Assembly (NCBI GenBank): GCA_903837355.1
Contig: CAILUI010000075.1
Coordinates: forward strand, 1 to 43,348
Length of the DNA: 43,348 bases
Direction: 5' to 3'
Source of the DNA: an uncultured Victivallales bacterium
GTDB lineage: Bacteria > Verrucomicrobiota > Lentisphaeria > Oligosphaerales > JAFGRS01
Shown: positions 22,709-32,800 of the stretch, in pieces
Layout of the letters: each line of letters begins with the position of its first letter
How positions within the stretch are numbered: the first letter of the stretch is position 1
Program-made: the position numbers and the translations under genes
The notes under the pieces: model-generated
What the model was told of the DNA's origin: nothing
The model's database searches: none
The model's input: the letters and a program-made list of their open reading frames with translations, nothing else

Positions 22709-24961
22709 ATGGATATCACGAGCTACGAGATCGAACTGACTCAGGGCGGCCTGCTACGGGTCGATGTGCTGGCGCCGCATCTGTTCCGGGTACGGCTGGA
22801 CGCAGTGGGCGATCTGCGCGACGGCGCCCTCAATCGCTATGGCGTGCTGCGGCGCGACTGGCCGGCCGTGGAGGTGACGGTACGGAAACGCCGCGGGGAG
22901 GTGATTCTGGCCACCGCCGCAGCGTCTTTGAGCGTCCGCCGTGACGACGGCCGCTTGTGCCTGCGGGATGCGCAAGGACGGACCCTGCTAGCCACGCCGG
23001 AAGCGCCCCGTTCGCAGTGGGACAGCGGCTTCCGGGTTGCCTTCAGCCTGGCCGCGGACGAACGACTCTACGGCCTGGGTGATGAGAGTCGCGATCGCAT
23101 CCAGAAGCGTGGCCACGCCGGCAGCATGGTGCTGCGCAACGTCGCCAGCTACGTCCCCATCCCTTTCCTGATGAGCACCGGCGGCTGGGCGGTGTTTGTC
23201 AACACCACGTGGTTCCATCGTGTCGATGCCGGCGCCGGCGATCGGCAGCGCCTGGTCTTTGCCGCCGAGCAGGGCGGCCTGGACCTGTATCTGCTGGTCG
23301 GCGACAGCCTGCCGCGGTTGCTGGACCGCTACACGGAGTTGAGCGGCCGCCCGCACTTGCTGCCGCTGTCCGGCTACGGCCTGACCTTCGTCTGCGACGA
23401 ACGCGGCGTCCGCGCCCGCGACGTCCTCTACGAAGCCTATGAGTTCCGCCGTCAGCAGATCCCCTGCGACACCATCGGCCTGGAACCGGACTGGATGGAG
23501 CAGCACTATGACTTCTCGGTGAACAAGGAGTGGAGCAAGGAGCGCTTCCACATCCCCTTCTGGCTCGAGAGGTCCGCGCACAGCACCTTCGCGGCGGGCC
23601 TGGCCAACATGGGCTTCAAACTCAGCCTGTGGCTGTGCTGCGACTACGATGTCAGCGAGCACGAGGAACGGCTCCTCGGCCGCGACTGGAACCCGATGCG
23701 CGCGGCAGATCTCGGCCCGCAGCGCGAGGCCACTATCCAGGACCCGCATCTGGTCCCGACCTACACCGACCGCATCACCAAGACCGGAGTCGCCTGGTTT
23801 GACCACCTCAAGCGCTTCGTCGACGATGGCGCCTCGGCCTTCAAACTGGATGGCTCAAACCAGGTGAACTTCCACCCGGACCGCAAGTGGCGCAACGGCA
23901 TGGAAGACGCCGAGATGCACAACCTCTATCCGCTGCTGCTGAACAAGCAGATGAGCCTGGGGTTCAAGGACTACACCGGCCGCCGCGCCATGATCTACAG
24001 CGCCGGAGGCTACGCCGGTATCCAACAGTACTCCGCGACCTGGGCCGGCGATACGGGCGGCAATGCCGGGCCCCTGATCAGCCTGCTGAACCACGGCCTC
24101 TCTGGCCATTCAAATACCAGTTGCGACATGGAGGTGTGGTCGGCAACCGGTATCCACTTCGGCTTCTTCCAGCCCTGGTCGCAGGTCCTTTCCTGGCACA
24201 TGTACAACCAACCGTGGTTCCAGGGCATGGAGATGCTGGCGCTGTTCACCTACTATGCGCGTCTGCGCTACCGGCTGCTGCCCTACATCTACTCGGCGGC
24301 GCACGTGGCGGCGCGTTGCGGGTTGCCCATCCTGCGGGCGATGCCGCTGGTGGCGCCGGACGACCCCGAGTGCGCGGAGCGTACCCTGCAGTACATGTTC
24401 GGCGAGGCTTTCCTGACCTGCGCCTTCACCGACCGCATCTACCTGCCCGCCGGCCGCTGGATCGACTACTGGACCGGCACGGCCCACGACGGACCCGGCG
24501 AGATCCCCTGCGCCTACCCAGCAGACCGCGGCGGGGTACTGTTCGTCAAGGCGGGTGCCATCATCCCGATGTGGCCGCCCGTGGACCATGTCGGCGCCTC
24601 TGCGGTACCGGAGATCAGCCTGGACGTCTACCCCTGGGGCCAGAGCTCGTTCACTCTCTACGAGGACGACGGCGTCAGCTATGCCTACCAGCAGGGCCGC
24701 GTGGCCGAAACCCGCTGCGAGTGCCGGCAGACGCGGCAGATGGTGCAGGTGACGCTGCACCCGCGCCGCGGCGACTACGACGGCATGCCGGCCAGGCGTA
24801 CCTACCAGGTGCACGTCCACCTGGCCGCGCCGCCGCGGGCCGTAACGCTCTCGGGAAGGGCCGTGGAGGCGGCCTACGTCCCCGCCACCGGCATTCTGAC
24901 GGTGGCCGCCGCCGAGGATCCGGAGCGGGCGATGCCGGCGATGATCCGCATCCGGCTCTAG
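22709..24961 (+). CDS. Glycoside hydrolase family 31 protein
   Basis: 750 residues without a signal peptide, so probably cytoplasmic. An N-terminal beta-sandwich (about 1-210, ending RLYGLGDESRDRIQKRG) precedes the catalytic barrel. The barrel has CDTIGLEPDWMEQHYDF, the nucleophile in AFKLDGSNQ (D381) and the acid/base in WAGDTGGN (D448). The C-terminal beta domains include GRWIDYWTGT and FTLYEDDGVSYAY. These fit alpha-glucosidase/alpha-xylosidase-type GH31 enzymes; the short YSAGGYAGIQQYSATWAGD block is typical. Substrate (alpha-glucoside, xyloside or sulfoquinovoside) cannot be decided. The stop codon lies inside the hairpin at 24958. Confidence 0.93.
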   Translation: MDITSYEIELTQGGLLRVDVLAPHLFRVRLDAVGDLRDGALNRYGVLRRDWPAVEVTVRKRRGEVILATAAASLSVRRDDGRLCLRDAQGRTLLATPEAPRSQWDSGFRVAFSLAADERLYGLGDESRDRIQKRGHAGSMVLRNVASYVPIPFLMSTGGWAVFVNTTWFHRVDAGAGDRQRLVFAAEQGGLDLYLLVGDSLPRLLDRYTELSGRPHLLPLSGYGLTFVCDERGVRARDVLYEAYEFRRQQIPCDTIGLEPDWMEQHYDFSVNKEWSKERFHIPFWLERSAHSTFAAGLANMGFKLSLWLCCDYDVSEHEERLLGRDWNPMRAADLGPQREATIQDPHLVPTYTDRITKTGVAWFDHLKRFVDDGASAFKLDGSNQVNFHPDRKWRNGMEDAEMHNLYPLLLNKQMSLGFKDYTGRRAMIYSAGGYAGIQQYSATWAGDTGGNAGPLISLLNHGLSGHSNTSCDMEVWSATGIHFGFFQPWSQVLSWHMYNQPWFQGMEMLALFTYYARLRYRLLPYIYSAAHVAARCGLPILRAMPLVAPDDPECAERTLQYMFGEAFLTCAFTDRIYLPAGRWIDYWTGTAHDGPGEIPCAYPADRGGVLFVKAGAIIPMWPPVDHVGASAVPEISLDVYPWGQSSFTLYEDDGVSYAYQQGRVAETRCECRQTRQMVQVTLHPRRGDYDGMPARRTYQVHVHLAAPPRAVTLSGRAVEAAYVPATGILTVAAAEDPERAMPAMIRIRL

Positions 24962-25021
24962 TGTAACGTCCGCAAGATCCGTTGTGCCATACACCAACGG
25001 AATCGGCGGACGACACACTAG
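24958..25021. terminator. Three-tier 64-nt hairpin overlapping the GH31 stop codon
   Basis: CTAGTGT pairs with ACACTAG, CGTCCGC with GCGGACG and TCCGTTG with CAACGGA: three nested 7-bp helices separated by 2-5-nt internal loops, with a 10-nt apical loop. The GH31 TAG stop (24959-24961) is in the outermost arm. No T-run follows, so it may be a terminator, an mRNA-stabilising structure or a small palindromic mobile repeat bounded by CTAG. Confidence 0.6.
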
Positions 25022-25123
25022 CCGGTGGGCCGGGCGCCGCTCCCAGATGAATAAGGCTTCATCTGCGGGCACCCGGATCTTCACTCTGCCGACCTACCCT
25101 AAGGTACCGAATCGGCTAGGTTC

Positions 25124-25138
25124 TGGCACGTTTTCAGC
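25124..25138 (+). promoter_or_regulatory. Candidate sigma-54 promoter
   Basis: TGGCAC-GTTTT-CAGC has a perfect -24 element and keeps GG-N10-GC, matching the consensus at 8 of 10 positions. It lies 46 bp before the ATG of the PepSY-like gene, a normal sigma-54 leader distance. Nothing else in 24962-25183 looks like a promoter. Confidence 0.4.
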
Positions 25139-25183
25139 CTGGGCGCGGCCCCGCACGCCAACCACCGTGGAGGTCGCCGGAAG

Positions 25184-25783
25184 ATGAACACCGCAACCAC
25201 ACGCCAGAGGCGCTATGCCGTGGCAGCACTGGCGCTGCTCGCTGCCGTCAGCCCGCTACGCGCCGAGGAGAACCCGACCGCCGGGATCGAACTCCTGTTG
25301 AGTGCCTTCCTGGCGGCCAGCAACCGCGATTGCCAGGACCTGTTGCCCGAGGCCGTGGCCAAGACGGTCAGAGAGCGCTTCCCGGAGGCCTCCGTCCTGA
25401 ACTTTGATCGGAACCATCGCCGGGGCGTGCTCTGCTACGATGTGATCCTGCAGCAGTTGGAGCGGCGGACGCGGATCGAAATCGCGGCCGACGGAAGCGT
25501 CGGCGAGATCCAATCCAAGTTATCGCTCGCGAGCCTGCCCGCCGCACACCAGGCCCTGGTCCTCGCCGCCACCGCTGACGGCGAACTCCGCAGCATCGAC
25601 ACCCATCTTCGCCTGGGGCTCGCCCGCGAAGGGACCTTCGTCCTTCTCGACGAGCCGGTTGGCTTCTACGACGTCCGCTACCAGCGCGGCGGCGACGAGA
25701 GAGCGCGGCTGGTCAAGGTGCCGTTCAAGGGGGATCAAGCCCTGGCGGCGCTGACGGGTGTGGGCGGCGGACTGGTGCCTTGA
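25184..25783 (+). CDS. Exported PepSY-like protein
   Basis: 199 residues with a signal peptide (RQRRYAVAALALLAAVSPLRA). A central region (about 52-115: LPEAVAKTVRERFPEASVL ... GVLCYDVILQQLERRTRIEIAADGSVGEIQ) has the strand-helix pattern of the PepSY-like family. The C-terminal 80 residues are not recognised. PepSY-like proteins are periplasmic and of uncertain function. It precedes the RND metal-efflux genes in the same orientation. A candidate sigma-54 promoter lies 46 bp upstream and GGAGG about 10 bases before the start. Confidence 0.72.
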   Translation: MNTATTRQRRYAVAALALLAAVSPLRAEENPTAGIELLLSAFLAASNRDCQDLLPEAVAKTVRERFPEASVLNFDRNHRRGVLCYDVILQQLERRTRIEIAADGSVGEIQSKLSLASLPAAHQALVLAATADGELRSIDTHLRLGLAREGTFVLLDEPVGFYDVRYQRGGDERARLVKVPFKGDQALAALTGVGGGLVP

Positions 25784-25923
25784 CTGGAATCGCGCTATTG
25801 CGTGCCTATAGTAAACCAGTTCCGTACTCCGCGCTGCCGGATGTCACCCATCTGGCCGGCATGGCTGCTGTAGGTGAGTGTTTCTTGCGGAACCTGGCTG
25901 CAATCCTTGTGTCAAGGTGAGTT

Positions 25924-26364
25924 GTGCGTGCGTGGTTGACCAAAGCCGTCGCCATCCTGCTGGCGCTCTGTTTCCCTTGGGGCTCTGCGGCCTCGGGGGG
26001 CATGGTCCTCTGTGTTGACTCCAGCGGTCGCGTCGGCCTGGGGCCGGGGAATGGCCTCGCCTGCGCCGGGGCCGCGGGACGTGTCCAACCCGAGGAATCG
26101 AACACTGCGGCCCCCTGCACCCTCTGCCTGGATGAGCACGGCTGCGCGGACGTCCCCGGCAAGGGACTGCTGCAGAGAGCGCCTCCGGGCGTAGCGGAGC
26201 GGCGGGCCACCAGCGGACAGGGCGTACCCTACGCTGAGGCCATGGCCCAGACCGATCTCGGGGCTCTCGCCACGCCCAGGCTGCCACCGGCGCACGTCCT
26301 GGCCGGCGAACACGACATGCGCCTGCGACTTGCCGCCCTCAGCTCGGTTGTGCTCCGCGTCTGA
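25924..26364 (+). CDS. Cys-containing exported protein upstream of the RND operon
   Basis: 146 residues from a GTG (MRAWLTKAVAILLALCFPWGSAASGG, a signal peptide). The mature start MVLCVDSSGRVGLGPGNGLAC and the later CTLCLDEHGCADVP form a Cys/His/Asp pattern that I have the impression of seeing in short exported proteins beside CzcCBA-type pumps; I cannot name the family. A metal-binding or sensing role is inferred. No strong ribosome-binding site is visible (GGTGAG just before the start). The gap to the CzcC-like gene is 120 bp. Confidence 0.65.
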   Translation: MRAWLTKAVAILLALCFPWGSAASGGMVLCVDSSGRVGLGPGNGLACAGAAGRVQPEESNTAAPCTLCLDEHGCADVPGKGLLQRAPPGVAERRATSGQGVPYAEAMAQTDLGALATPRLPPAHVLAGEHDMRLRLAALSSVVLRV

Positions 26365-26484
26365 TCCACCCTCCCCTGCTTGCCTCCTGACGGCGTCGCC
26401 TCCGGCTGCGTATTACCCTACCCAGCCGGATCCCCTTGGCGCCCCTTCCCCCTGACCTGGTGGTCGCAGCGTGGAGTTGTCTCT

Positions 26485-27765
26485 ATGAAGGTACGATCCC
26501 TGGCCCGACTCTGTGCGGGCGTGTTCGCATGCATCTGTACGGCGCCCCTGTGGGGCGAGTCCGCCCCGCCCGATGCCGCCGCGCTGCCGACCGGCGCTCT
26601 GACCCGCGCCGAGTCCCTGCGCCTGGCAGAGGCCCACAATGCCCGCCTGGCGGCGGCCGCCTGGCGCATCGAGGCCGCCGCGGGCCGAGCTCTGCAGGCC
26701 GGCCTGCGGCTCAACCCTGAACTCGAGGTGGAAGTCGAGGACCTGGGCGGTACCGCCGATGCGTCGGCCGTCGGCGACTCCGTGACCACGGCACGACTGG
26801 GCCAGCGCCTCGAACTGGGCGGCAAACGGGCCGCCCGGACGCGCCTGGCTGAGGCCGAGACCGAGCTGGAACGCTGGGACGTCCGTCGCCTGCAGCAGGA
26901 CGTGCGCCACGATACCGCCCGCGCCTTCGCGGCCGTACTCACGGCGCAGGAGCGCCTCCGCCTGGTACAGGAGGCCGGCACCCTGGCGCAACGGCTGGTC
27001 GACACGGTCGCCGAGCGCGTGCAAGCGGGGAAGGACGCGCCGCTGGAACTCAGCAAGGCCAAGGTTGCCGCCGCCAGCCGGCGCATCGAGCAGCAGCGGG
27101 CGGCCGGGGCGTTGCAGGCAGCGCGCTCCACCCTGGCCGCCCAGTGGGGGGCAGTGACGCCGACCTTCACCCACGCCGCCGGAGACCTGACCGCCATCCC
27201 CGCGGTGCCGGCGTTGGACAGCCTGCTTGCAGCCTTGGATGGCAACCCCGACCTGGCGCGCTGGGCGACGGCCACGGCGCAAGGCACCGCTGCCGTGGCC
27301 CTGGCCCGCGCCGGCCGACTGCCGGAGGTGACTCTGGCTGCCGGCGCCGCCTGGTCCGCAGCCGACGATGAAGCCACGTTCCTGGTCTCCGCCTCGGTGC
27401 CCCTGCAGTTCTTCGACCGCAATCAGGGCGCCCTCTGCGAGGCGCAAGCCCTGCTCCGCCAGGTTGCCGCCGAGCGCCGGGCCGTCGAGGCCGAACTCCG
27501 GGCCGCACTGGTGGCTCTGTACCAGGACTTCAGCACGGCCCAGGAGGAGAGCCGCAGCCTGGCCGGCGAGTTACTGCCGGAAGCCGGCAAAGCCATGGAG
27601 GCCGCGCGCCAGGCTTACGTCCAGGGCAAGTCGGGCTATCTCGAGGTACAGGATGCTCAGGAAACGCTCTTTGCGGCGCAGATGCAGTACGTCGATGCAC
27701 TCAGCGCCTGCCATGCTGCGGCCGCCACGGCCGAACGGCTGAGCGGCCAGGTTCTGATCCGCTAA
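26485..27765 (+). CDS. CzcC/TolC-type outer-membrane efflux channel
   Basis: 426 residues from the ATG at 26485 with a signal peptide (MKVRSLARLCAGVFACICTAPLWG). Two OEP repeats follow: the first with ALTRAESLRLAEAHNARLAAA ... LNPELEVEVEDLGG ... RLGQRLELGGKRAAR, the second with PEVTLAAGAAWSAADDEATFLVSASVPLQFFDRNQGA, typical of CzcC. It would form the trimeric outer-membrane and periplasmic tunnel of a tripartite RND exporter. The adaptor gene follows after 33 bp. An earlier in-frame ATG at 26380 has no signal-peptide logic. Confidence 0.9.
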   Translation: MKVRSLARLCAGVFACICTAPLWGESAPPDAAALPTGALTRAESLRLAEAHNARLAAAAWRIEAAAGRALQAGLRLNPELEVEVEDLGGTADASAVGDSVTTARLGQRLELGGKRAARTRLAEAETELERWDVRRLQQDVRHDTARAFAAVLTAQERLRLVQEAGTLAQRLVDTVAERVQAGKDAPLELSKAKVAAASRRIEQQRAAGALQAARSTLAAQWGAVTPTFTHAAGDLTAIPAVPALDSLLAALDGNPDLARWATATAQGTAAVALARAGRLPEVTLAAGAAWSAADDEATFLVSASVPLQFFDRNQGALCEAQALLRQVAAERRAVEAELRAALVALYQDFSTAQEESRSLAGELLPEAGKAMEAARQAYVQGKSGYLEVQDAQETLFAAQMQYVDALSACHAAAATAERLSGQVLIR

Positions 27766-27798
27766 TCAACGCATAAACCATACGTAGGAGAACAGACC

Positions 27799-29505
27799 AT
27801 GTCAGAAGCTCACGTGAACGTGCTCCACCGCCCAGCGCTAACGACTGGCGGCCTGGAGGTCCGGACGATGGCCGTGGCGGTGGCCCTGCTGGCCGGCACG
27901 CTGCTGTGGATGGGCTGCAGCCCCAAGGCTGAGTCCGGCCCAAAGGGCGCTGCGGCGGCCCCCGCCCCTGCCGCCTGTGCCGCGGGCGACGGCTGCGGCG
28001 CCGCCCCGGCGACCACACCGGCTCCGGCTGGCGAGGCCGTTGGCCAGGGTGGCGAGACGCCGACGGGCGACGCGGCCGGCGAAGCCGCCGCCAGCCCAGA
28101 CGCCTCACCGGCTGCCATCGACGCCCAGACCTGCGAATGCGGCGGGCGCATCGTGGACTGCGACGAATGCCGCTACGAGGCGGGTGTCGTGAAGCTGCGC
28201 CAGGGGGTCGCCGAGGCGCTGGTGAAGACTGCACCGGTACAGGAGGCCGAGCTGGTCCGCGCACTGCGCCTGACCGGCGAGGTCGCCTTCGATGCCACCG
28301 CGCTCATCGAGGTGCTGCCCACGGCACCCGGCACGGTGGTGGCGGTGAAGGTGGTCCTCGGACAGGAGGTCCGCGCCGGCGACGTCCTGGCCGTCATCCA
28401 TTCCAGCGAACTGGGCGAGGCCAAGGCCACCTATCTCGAAGCCCTGACCGCAGCCGAGATTGCCGTGCAGGAACGTGACCGGCAACGGCAGGTCAGCGCC
28501 ACGCTGACCCGCCTGCTGGCAGCCTTGCCGAGCGGCGCGGCGGGCCTCAAACTCAGCAACGAGCCCCTGGGCGAATGGAAGAGCAAGTTGGTCGGCGCAG
28601 CGGCCCGCCTCGACCAGGCCAGAATCGTCTGCCAACGCGAAACCGCCCTCGTCGAGAAGGATGCCTCCAGCCGAGCGGAACTGGAAACCGCCCAGCGCGA
28701 ACTGCAGACCGCCGAGGCCGACTGCGCAGCGCTGGCCGAAGAGGCCCAACTGAGCATGACCCTCGACCTGCTGCGTACCGAGAATGCGGCCCGGCAGACA
28801 GAGGTCAGGCGCGTGGCCGCGGAACAGCGCCTGCACTTCTTCGGACTCGATGATGAGGCGATCACGCGGGCCCGTGAGATGAAGGAGAACGGGAGCTTCG
28901 CCAACCTGACCATCACCGCCCCGCGCGCGGGGACCATCACCGCCCTGACTCTGACCGCAGGCCGCTTTGTGGACACCACACAGAGCCTGTGCACGATCGC
29001 CGACCTGAGCACGCTCTGGGTCTGGTGCGACCTCTATGAGCGCGACCTGGCCAGCCTGCTCGACTTCATGCGGCGCCAGGGCAAGGCGGACGCCACGGTC
29101 AAGGTTGCCGCCTTCACGGAAGCCTTCCAGGGCGTGGTCGACTTGGTGGGGAACGAGGTCTGCGAGGCCACCCGGACGCTCAAGGTGCGCGTACAGGTGT
29201 CGGCGCACCAGGGCAAGCTGCGGCCTGGCATGTTTGCCACCGTCGACGTGGCCATGCCCAGCGGTCGCAAGGTGACGCTGGCGCCGCGCGCCGCCATCCT
29301 CCGCGACGAAGGCCGTGCCTTCGTCTTCCAGCACTGGCGCGATGACCTCTGGCTGCAGCGGCACGTGGTGCTGGGCGAGACGGACGGCGAGAAGGTGGAA
29401 GTCGTCAGCGGCCTGGAGCTGGGTGCGGAGGTCGTGGTGGCCGGCGGCTTCATGCTCAAGAGCGACGTCCTGCGCGAAAAGATGGGGGCCGGCTGCGCCG
29501 ATTGA
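27799..29505 (+). CDS. CzcB/CusB-type RND periplasmic adaptor (lipoprotein)
   Basis: 568 residues. AGGAGA precedes the ATG. The N-terminal TM ends in a lipobox, LLWMGC (C40), so the protein is probably a lipoprotein. An Ala/Pro-rich linker leads to a Cys motif CEC ... DCDECRYEAGVVKL (C112, C114, C121, C124) that recurs in metal-efflux adaptors and probably binds metal. The lipoyl/hairpin part (about 160-350), beta-barrel (TLWVWCDLYERDLASL) and membrane-proximal domain follow in order. It links the CzcC- and CzcA-like proteins. At 568 residues it is longer than CusB (about 400), because of the linker and a long hairpin. Confidence 0.9.
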   Translation: MSEAHVNVLHRPALTTGGLEVRTMAVAVALLAGTLLWMGCSPKAESGPKGAAAAPAPAACAAGDGCGAAPATTPAPAGEAVGQGGETPTGDAAGEAAASPDASPAAIDAQTCECGGRIVDCDECRYEAGVVKLRQGVAEALVKTAPVQEAELVRALRLTGEVAFDATALIEVLPTAPGTVVAVKVVLGQEVRAGDVLAVIHSSELGEAKATYLEALTAAEIAVQERDRQRQVSATLTRLLAALPSGAAGLKLSNEPLGEWKSKLVGAAARLDQARIVCQRETALVEKDASSRAELETAQRELQTAEADCAALAEEAQLSMTLDLLRTENAARQTEVRRVAAEQRLHFFGLDDEAITRAREMKENGSFANLTITAPRAGTITALTLTAGRFVDTTQSLCTIADLSTLWVWCDLYERDLASLLDFMRRQGKADATVKVAAFTEAFQGVVDLVGNEVCEATRTLKVRVQVSAHQGKLRPGMFATVDVAMPSGRKVTLAPRAAILRDEGRAFVFQHWRDDLWLQRHVVLGETDGEKVEVVSGLELGAEVVVAGGFMLKSDVLREKMGAGCAD

Positions 29506-29528
29506 GGTAGCGGCGGTTGAGATGGCGA

Positions 29529-29550
29529 CCTCCTGCCATACGGCGGGAGG
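29529..29550. terminator. Hairpin after the adaptor gene
   Basis: CCTCCTGCC-ATAC-GGCGGGAGG forms a 9-bp stem with one G-T pair, 23 bp after the stop of the CzcB-like gene. It may attenuate transcription between the czcCB-like pair and czcA. Confidence 0.45.
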
Positions 29551-29623
29551 CCGCACGCTGGGAGGGGGTAGCGCTCCGGTGAAACTCAGCCTCAGTCGCG
29601 CGGAGGTGGGCGGAGGTGTGAAG

Positions 29624-29755
29624 GGAGGGCGAATCCTGCTGTCCAGCAGGACCTGCCTGCAGGCGGTGAGCCGAGACCCGGGAACCGGCCGCAGGCCGGC
29701 GGCTCAGCGGGGCATGCGCCCCCGGGGAGCTTCGCCCTCCAACAGCAGGCGCCTG
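29624..29755. repeat. Dispersed palindromic repeat, copy 1
   Basis: The 371-bp gap between adaptor and pump genes has no gene but a chain of stem-loops: GGAGGGCGAA (29624-29633)/TTCGCCCTCC (29731-29740), TCCTGCTG-TC-CAGCAGGA, CCGGCC-GCA-GGCCGG (29685-29699) and GGGGC-ATGC-GCCCC (29709-29722). Positions 29695-29741 match 34625-34671 closely: the same GCCGGCGGCTCAGCGG, then a variable palindromic hairpin, then GGGGAGCTTCGCCCTCCA. Confidence 0.65.
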
Positions 29756-29876
29756 TCCTTTACGCCCTGCCGGAGTCTAACCCTGACCTGCTCGGACGAC
29801 CGCAGCGCGCCTCGCATCCTGGTAGCCCGGCGTCAGCCGGGGGCATCACTGAACCTATACACGACGGGGGATACCT

Positions 29877-32800
29877 ATGTTCGACCGCCTTATCCTGTTT
29901 GCGATGAGCCAGAAGCTCCTGATGATCATGGCCGCGGTGGCGCTACTGGGAGCCGGGATCCTCGCCTGGCAGCGCCTGCCGATCGATGCCTTCCCGGACG
30001 TGACTAACATTCAGGTGATGATCCTCGCGGAGGCGCCCGGCCTGGCCCCTGGCGAGGTGGAGCGTCTGATCACGAAGCCGATCGAGATCGAGATGGGCGG
30101 CCTGCCCAACGTCAAGCAGGTGCGCAGCGTCTCCAAGGCCGGACTGGCGCAGGTCATCGTCATCTTCGAGGATGACGTCGACACCTACTTCACTCGCCAG
30201 GTCGTTTTCGAGCGCCTGGCGCAGGCCAAGGACAGGCTGCCGGCCGGCATCGAGCCGGAGATGGGGCCGATCTCCACGGGCTTGGGCGAGATCTACCAGT
30301 ACGCGCTGGAGTCCGGCTTCTTCTGCCCGCAACACCCGGCCGTGTGGTCACGCCTGGCGGGTACCTGTGCGCAATGCGCGACCACCCTCAGCCCCAGCGA
30401 GTACGACCTCACCGGCCTGCGTACGCTGCAGAACTGGCTGATCTCGCCACAGTTGCGACGGTTGCCCGGGGTCAATGAGGTGAACAGCTTCGGCGGCCTG
30501 GTCAAGCAGTTCCACGTCGAACCCCGGCCGGCACTGCTACTGAAGTACGGCATCGCGCTGACGGACATTGCCGAGGCGCTGGAGAAGAACAACGCCAATG
30601 CCAGCGGCGGCTTCCTGGTGCAGGGCGCGGAGCAGACGAACGTGGTCTCGAAAGGGCTGGTCCGCGACATCCGCGACATCGAGCGCATTGTCCTCAAGGC
30701 CGAAGACGGCGCGCCCGTGTACCTCGGGGACGTGGCGGAGGTCCGGGTCGGACACCAGGCGCGCAACGGCGTCGTCACCAAAGATGGCCGCGGCGAGGCC
30801 GTTATCGGCATGGCCATCATGCTCAAGGGGGCCAACTCCAAGGACGTCGTGGACCGCGTCCGGGCCACCATTCCGGAGATCCAGAAGTCCCTGCCGCCGG
30901 GGGTGCAGATCACGCCTTTCTACGACCGCACCGACCTGATCAAGGCCTGTATCAACACCGTCTCGCGCGCCATCGCCGAAGGGGCCGTGCTGATCGTGGC
31001 GATCCTCTTCCTCATCCTCTGGGACCTGCGGGCGGCGCTGATCGTGGCCTCGCTGCTGCCGCTGACCGCGGCGGCGACCTTCCTGCTGATGGGTTGGCAG
31101 GGCGTCACGGCGAACCTGATGAGCCTGGGTGGACTGTCGATCGCGATCGGCATCGTCGTCGATGGCGCCATCGTCATCACCGAGAATATCGCTCGACATA
31201 TGCGGGAGAAAGCGGCCTCGAGCCTGTCACGGCTGGAGATCGCCTACGCAGCGGCGCGCGAGGTGGTGCGCCCGGTCACCTTCGCCTTCCTGATCATCAT
31301 CATTGTCTGCCTGCCGTTATTCTCCCTGCAGTCCACGGAGGGCAAGATGTTCAAGCCCTTGGCGCTGACCATGATCTTCGCCCTGATCGGTTCGCTGGCG
31401 ATCACCCTGACCCTGATCCCGGCGCTGGCGGCGCTGCTGGTGCGGCGTCAGCCTGAGAAGGAGAAGGGCAACCCGCTGGTGCGCATCATTGAGGCCGTGT
31501 ACATGCCGATCCTACGGTTGGCCATGCGCGGTCGCTGGATCACCGTGCTGGTCACCGTCGTCGCCATGGTGGCGGCGTTCTCCGTGCTCCCCAAGATCGG
31601 CACCGAGTTCCTGCCGCCGCTGGAGGAGGGCGCCCTGGCGATCAACGTCGTCCGCCTGCCCACCGCCAGCGTCGAGGGCTCGGCGACCCAGTGCACCGAG
31701 CTTGAGAAGCGCCTGTTGGCGCGCTTCCCGGAGGTGATCTCGGTGGTCTCGAAGACCGGCCGTGCCGAGATCTCCGAAGACCCCATGGGCCCCGAGCAGA
31801 GCGACCTGTTCATCGTCCTCAAGCCCAAGCGCGAGTGGACGGAGGGACTGACCAAGCCGAAGCTGGTCGAGGAGATCGGCAAGGAACTGGCCGCCATCCC
31901 CGGCTTACGCCTGGCCTTCTCGCAGCCCATCGCCCTGCGCGTCAACGAGTTGATCAGCGGCATCAAGTCCGATGTGGCGATCAAGGTCTTCGGCGACGAC
32001 CTCGAGCAGTTGCGCGCCACCGGCGAAGCGCTAGCGCCGTTGCTGGCGGCGATCCCGGGGGCCGAGGACGTCAAGACCGAGCAAGTCTCCGGCTTGTCGC
32101 AGATCGAGATCCAGCACAACCGCGAGGCCATGGCTCGGCACAAGATCAACGCCGCGGACATCAACGAGCTGGTGGAGACCGCCATCGGCGGCAAGGAGGC
32201 CACCCTCGCCTACGAAGGGCAGCGCCAGTTCGCGGTGGTCGTGCGCTACCCCGAGGAAGCCCGCGCCGACATCGAGCACATCCGCGCGCTCCTGGTGCCC
32301 TCGCCGGCCGGCTACAACGTACCGCTCTCGGAACTCGCTACCGTCTGCGAGGTGCAGGTGCCGGCGCAGATCAGCCGCGAAGACTCCATGCGCCGCCTGG
32401 TGGTGGAGTGCAACGTCCGCGGCCGCGACATCGGCTCATTCGTCGCCGAAGCCCGCGCCAAGCTGGCGACCCTCGAACGCGAACTCCCGGTCGGCTACCG
32501 CCTGGCCTGGGGTGGGCAGTTCGAGAACCAGCAGCGCGCCATGGCCCGCCTGGCGATCGTGGTGCCCGTCGCCATCCTGCTGATCTTCATCCTGCTGTTC
32601 AGTTCCCTGGGCGCGATCAAGCCGGCGCTGCTGGTGATGACGAACCTCTCCTCGGCCATGGTCGGCGGCATTCTGGCGCTCTACCTGCTCGGCATCAACC
32701 TCAGCGTCTCAGCCGCCATCGGCTTCATCCCCCTGTTCGGCGCCGACGTGGCGAGCGGCCTGATCCTGGTGAGTTTCTTCGAGCAACTCCGCGCCGGCGG

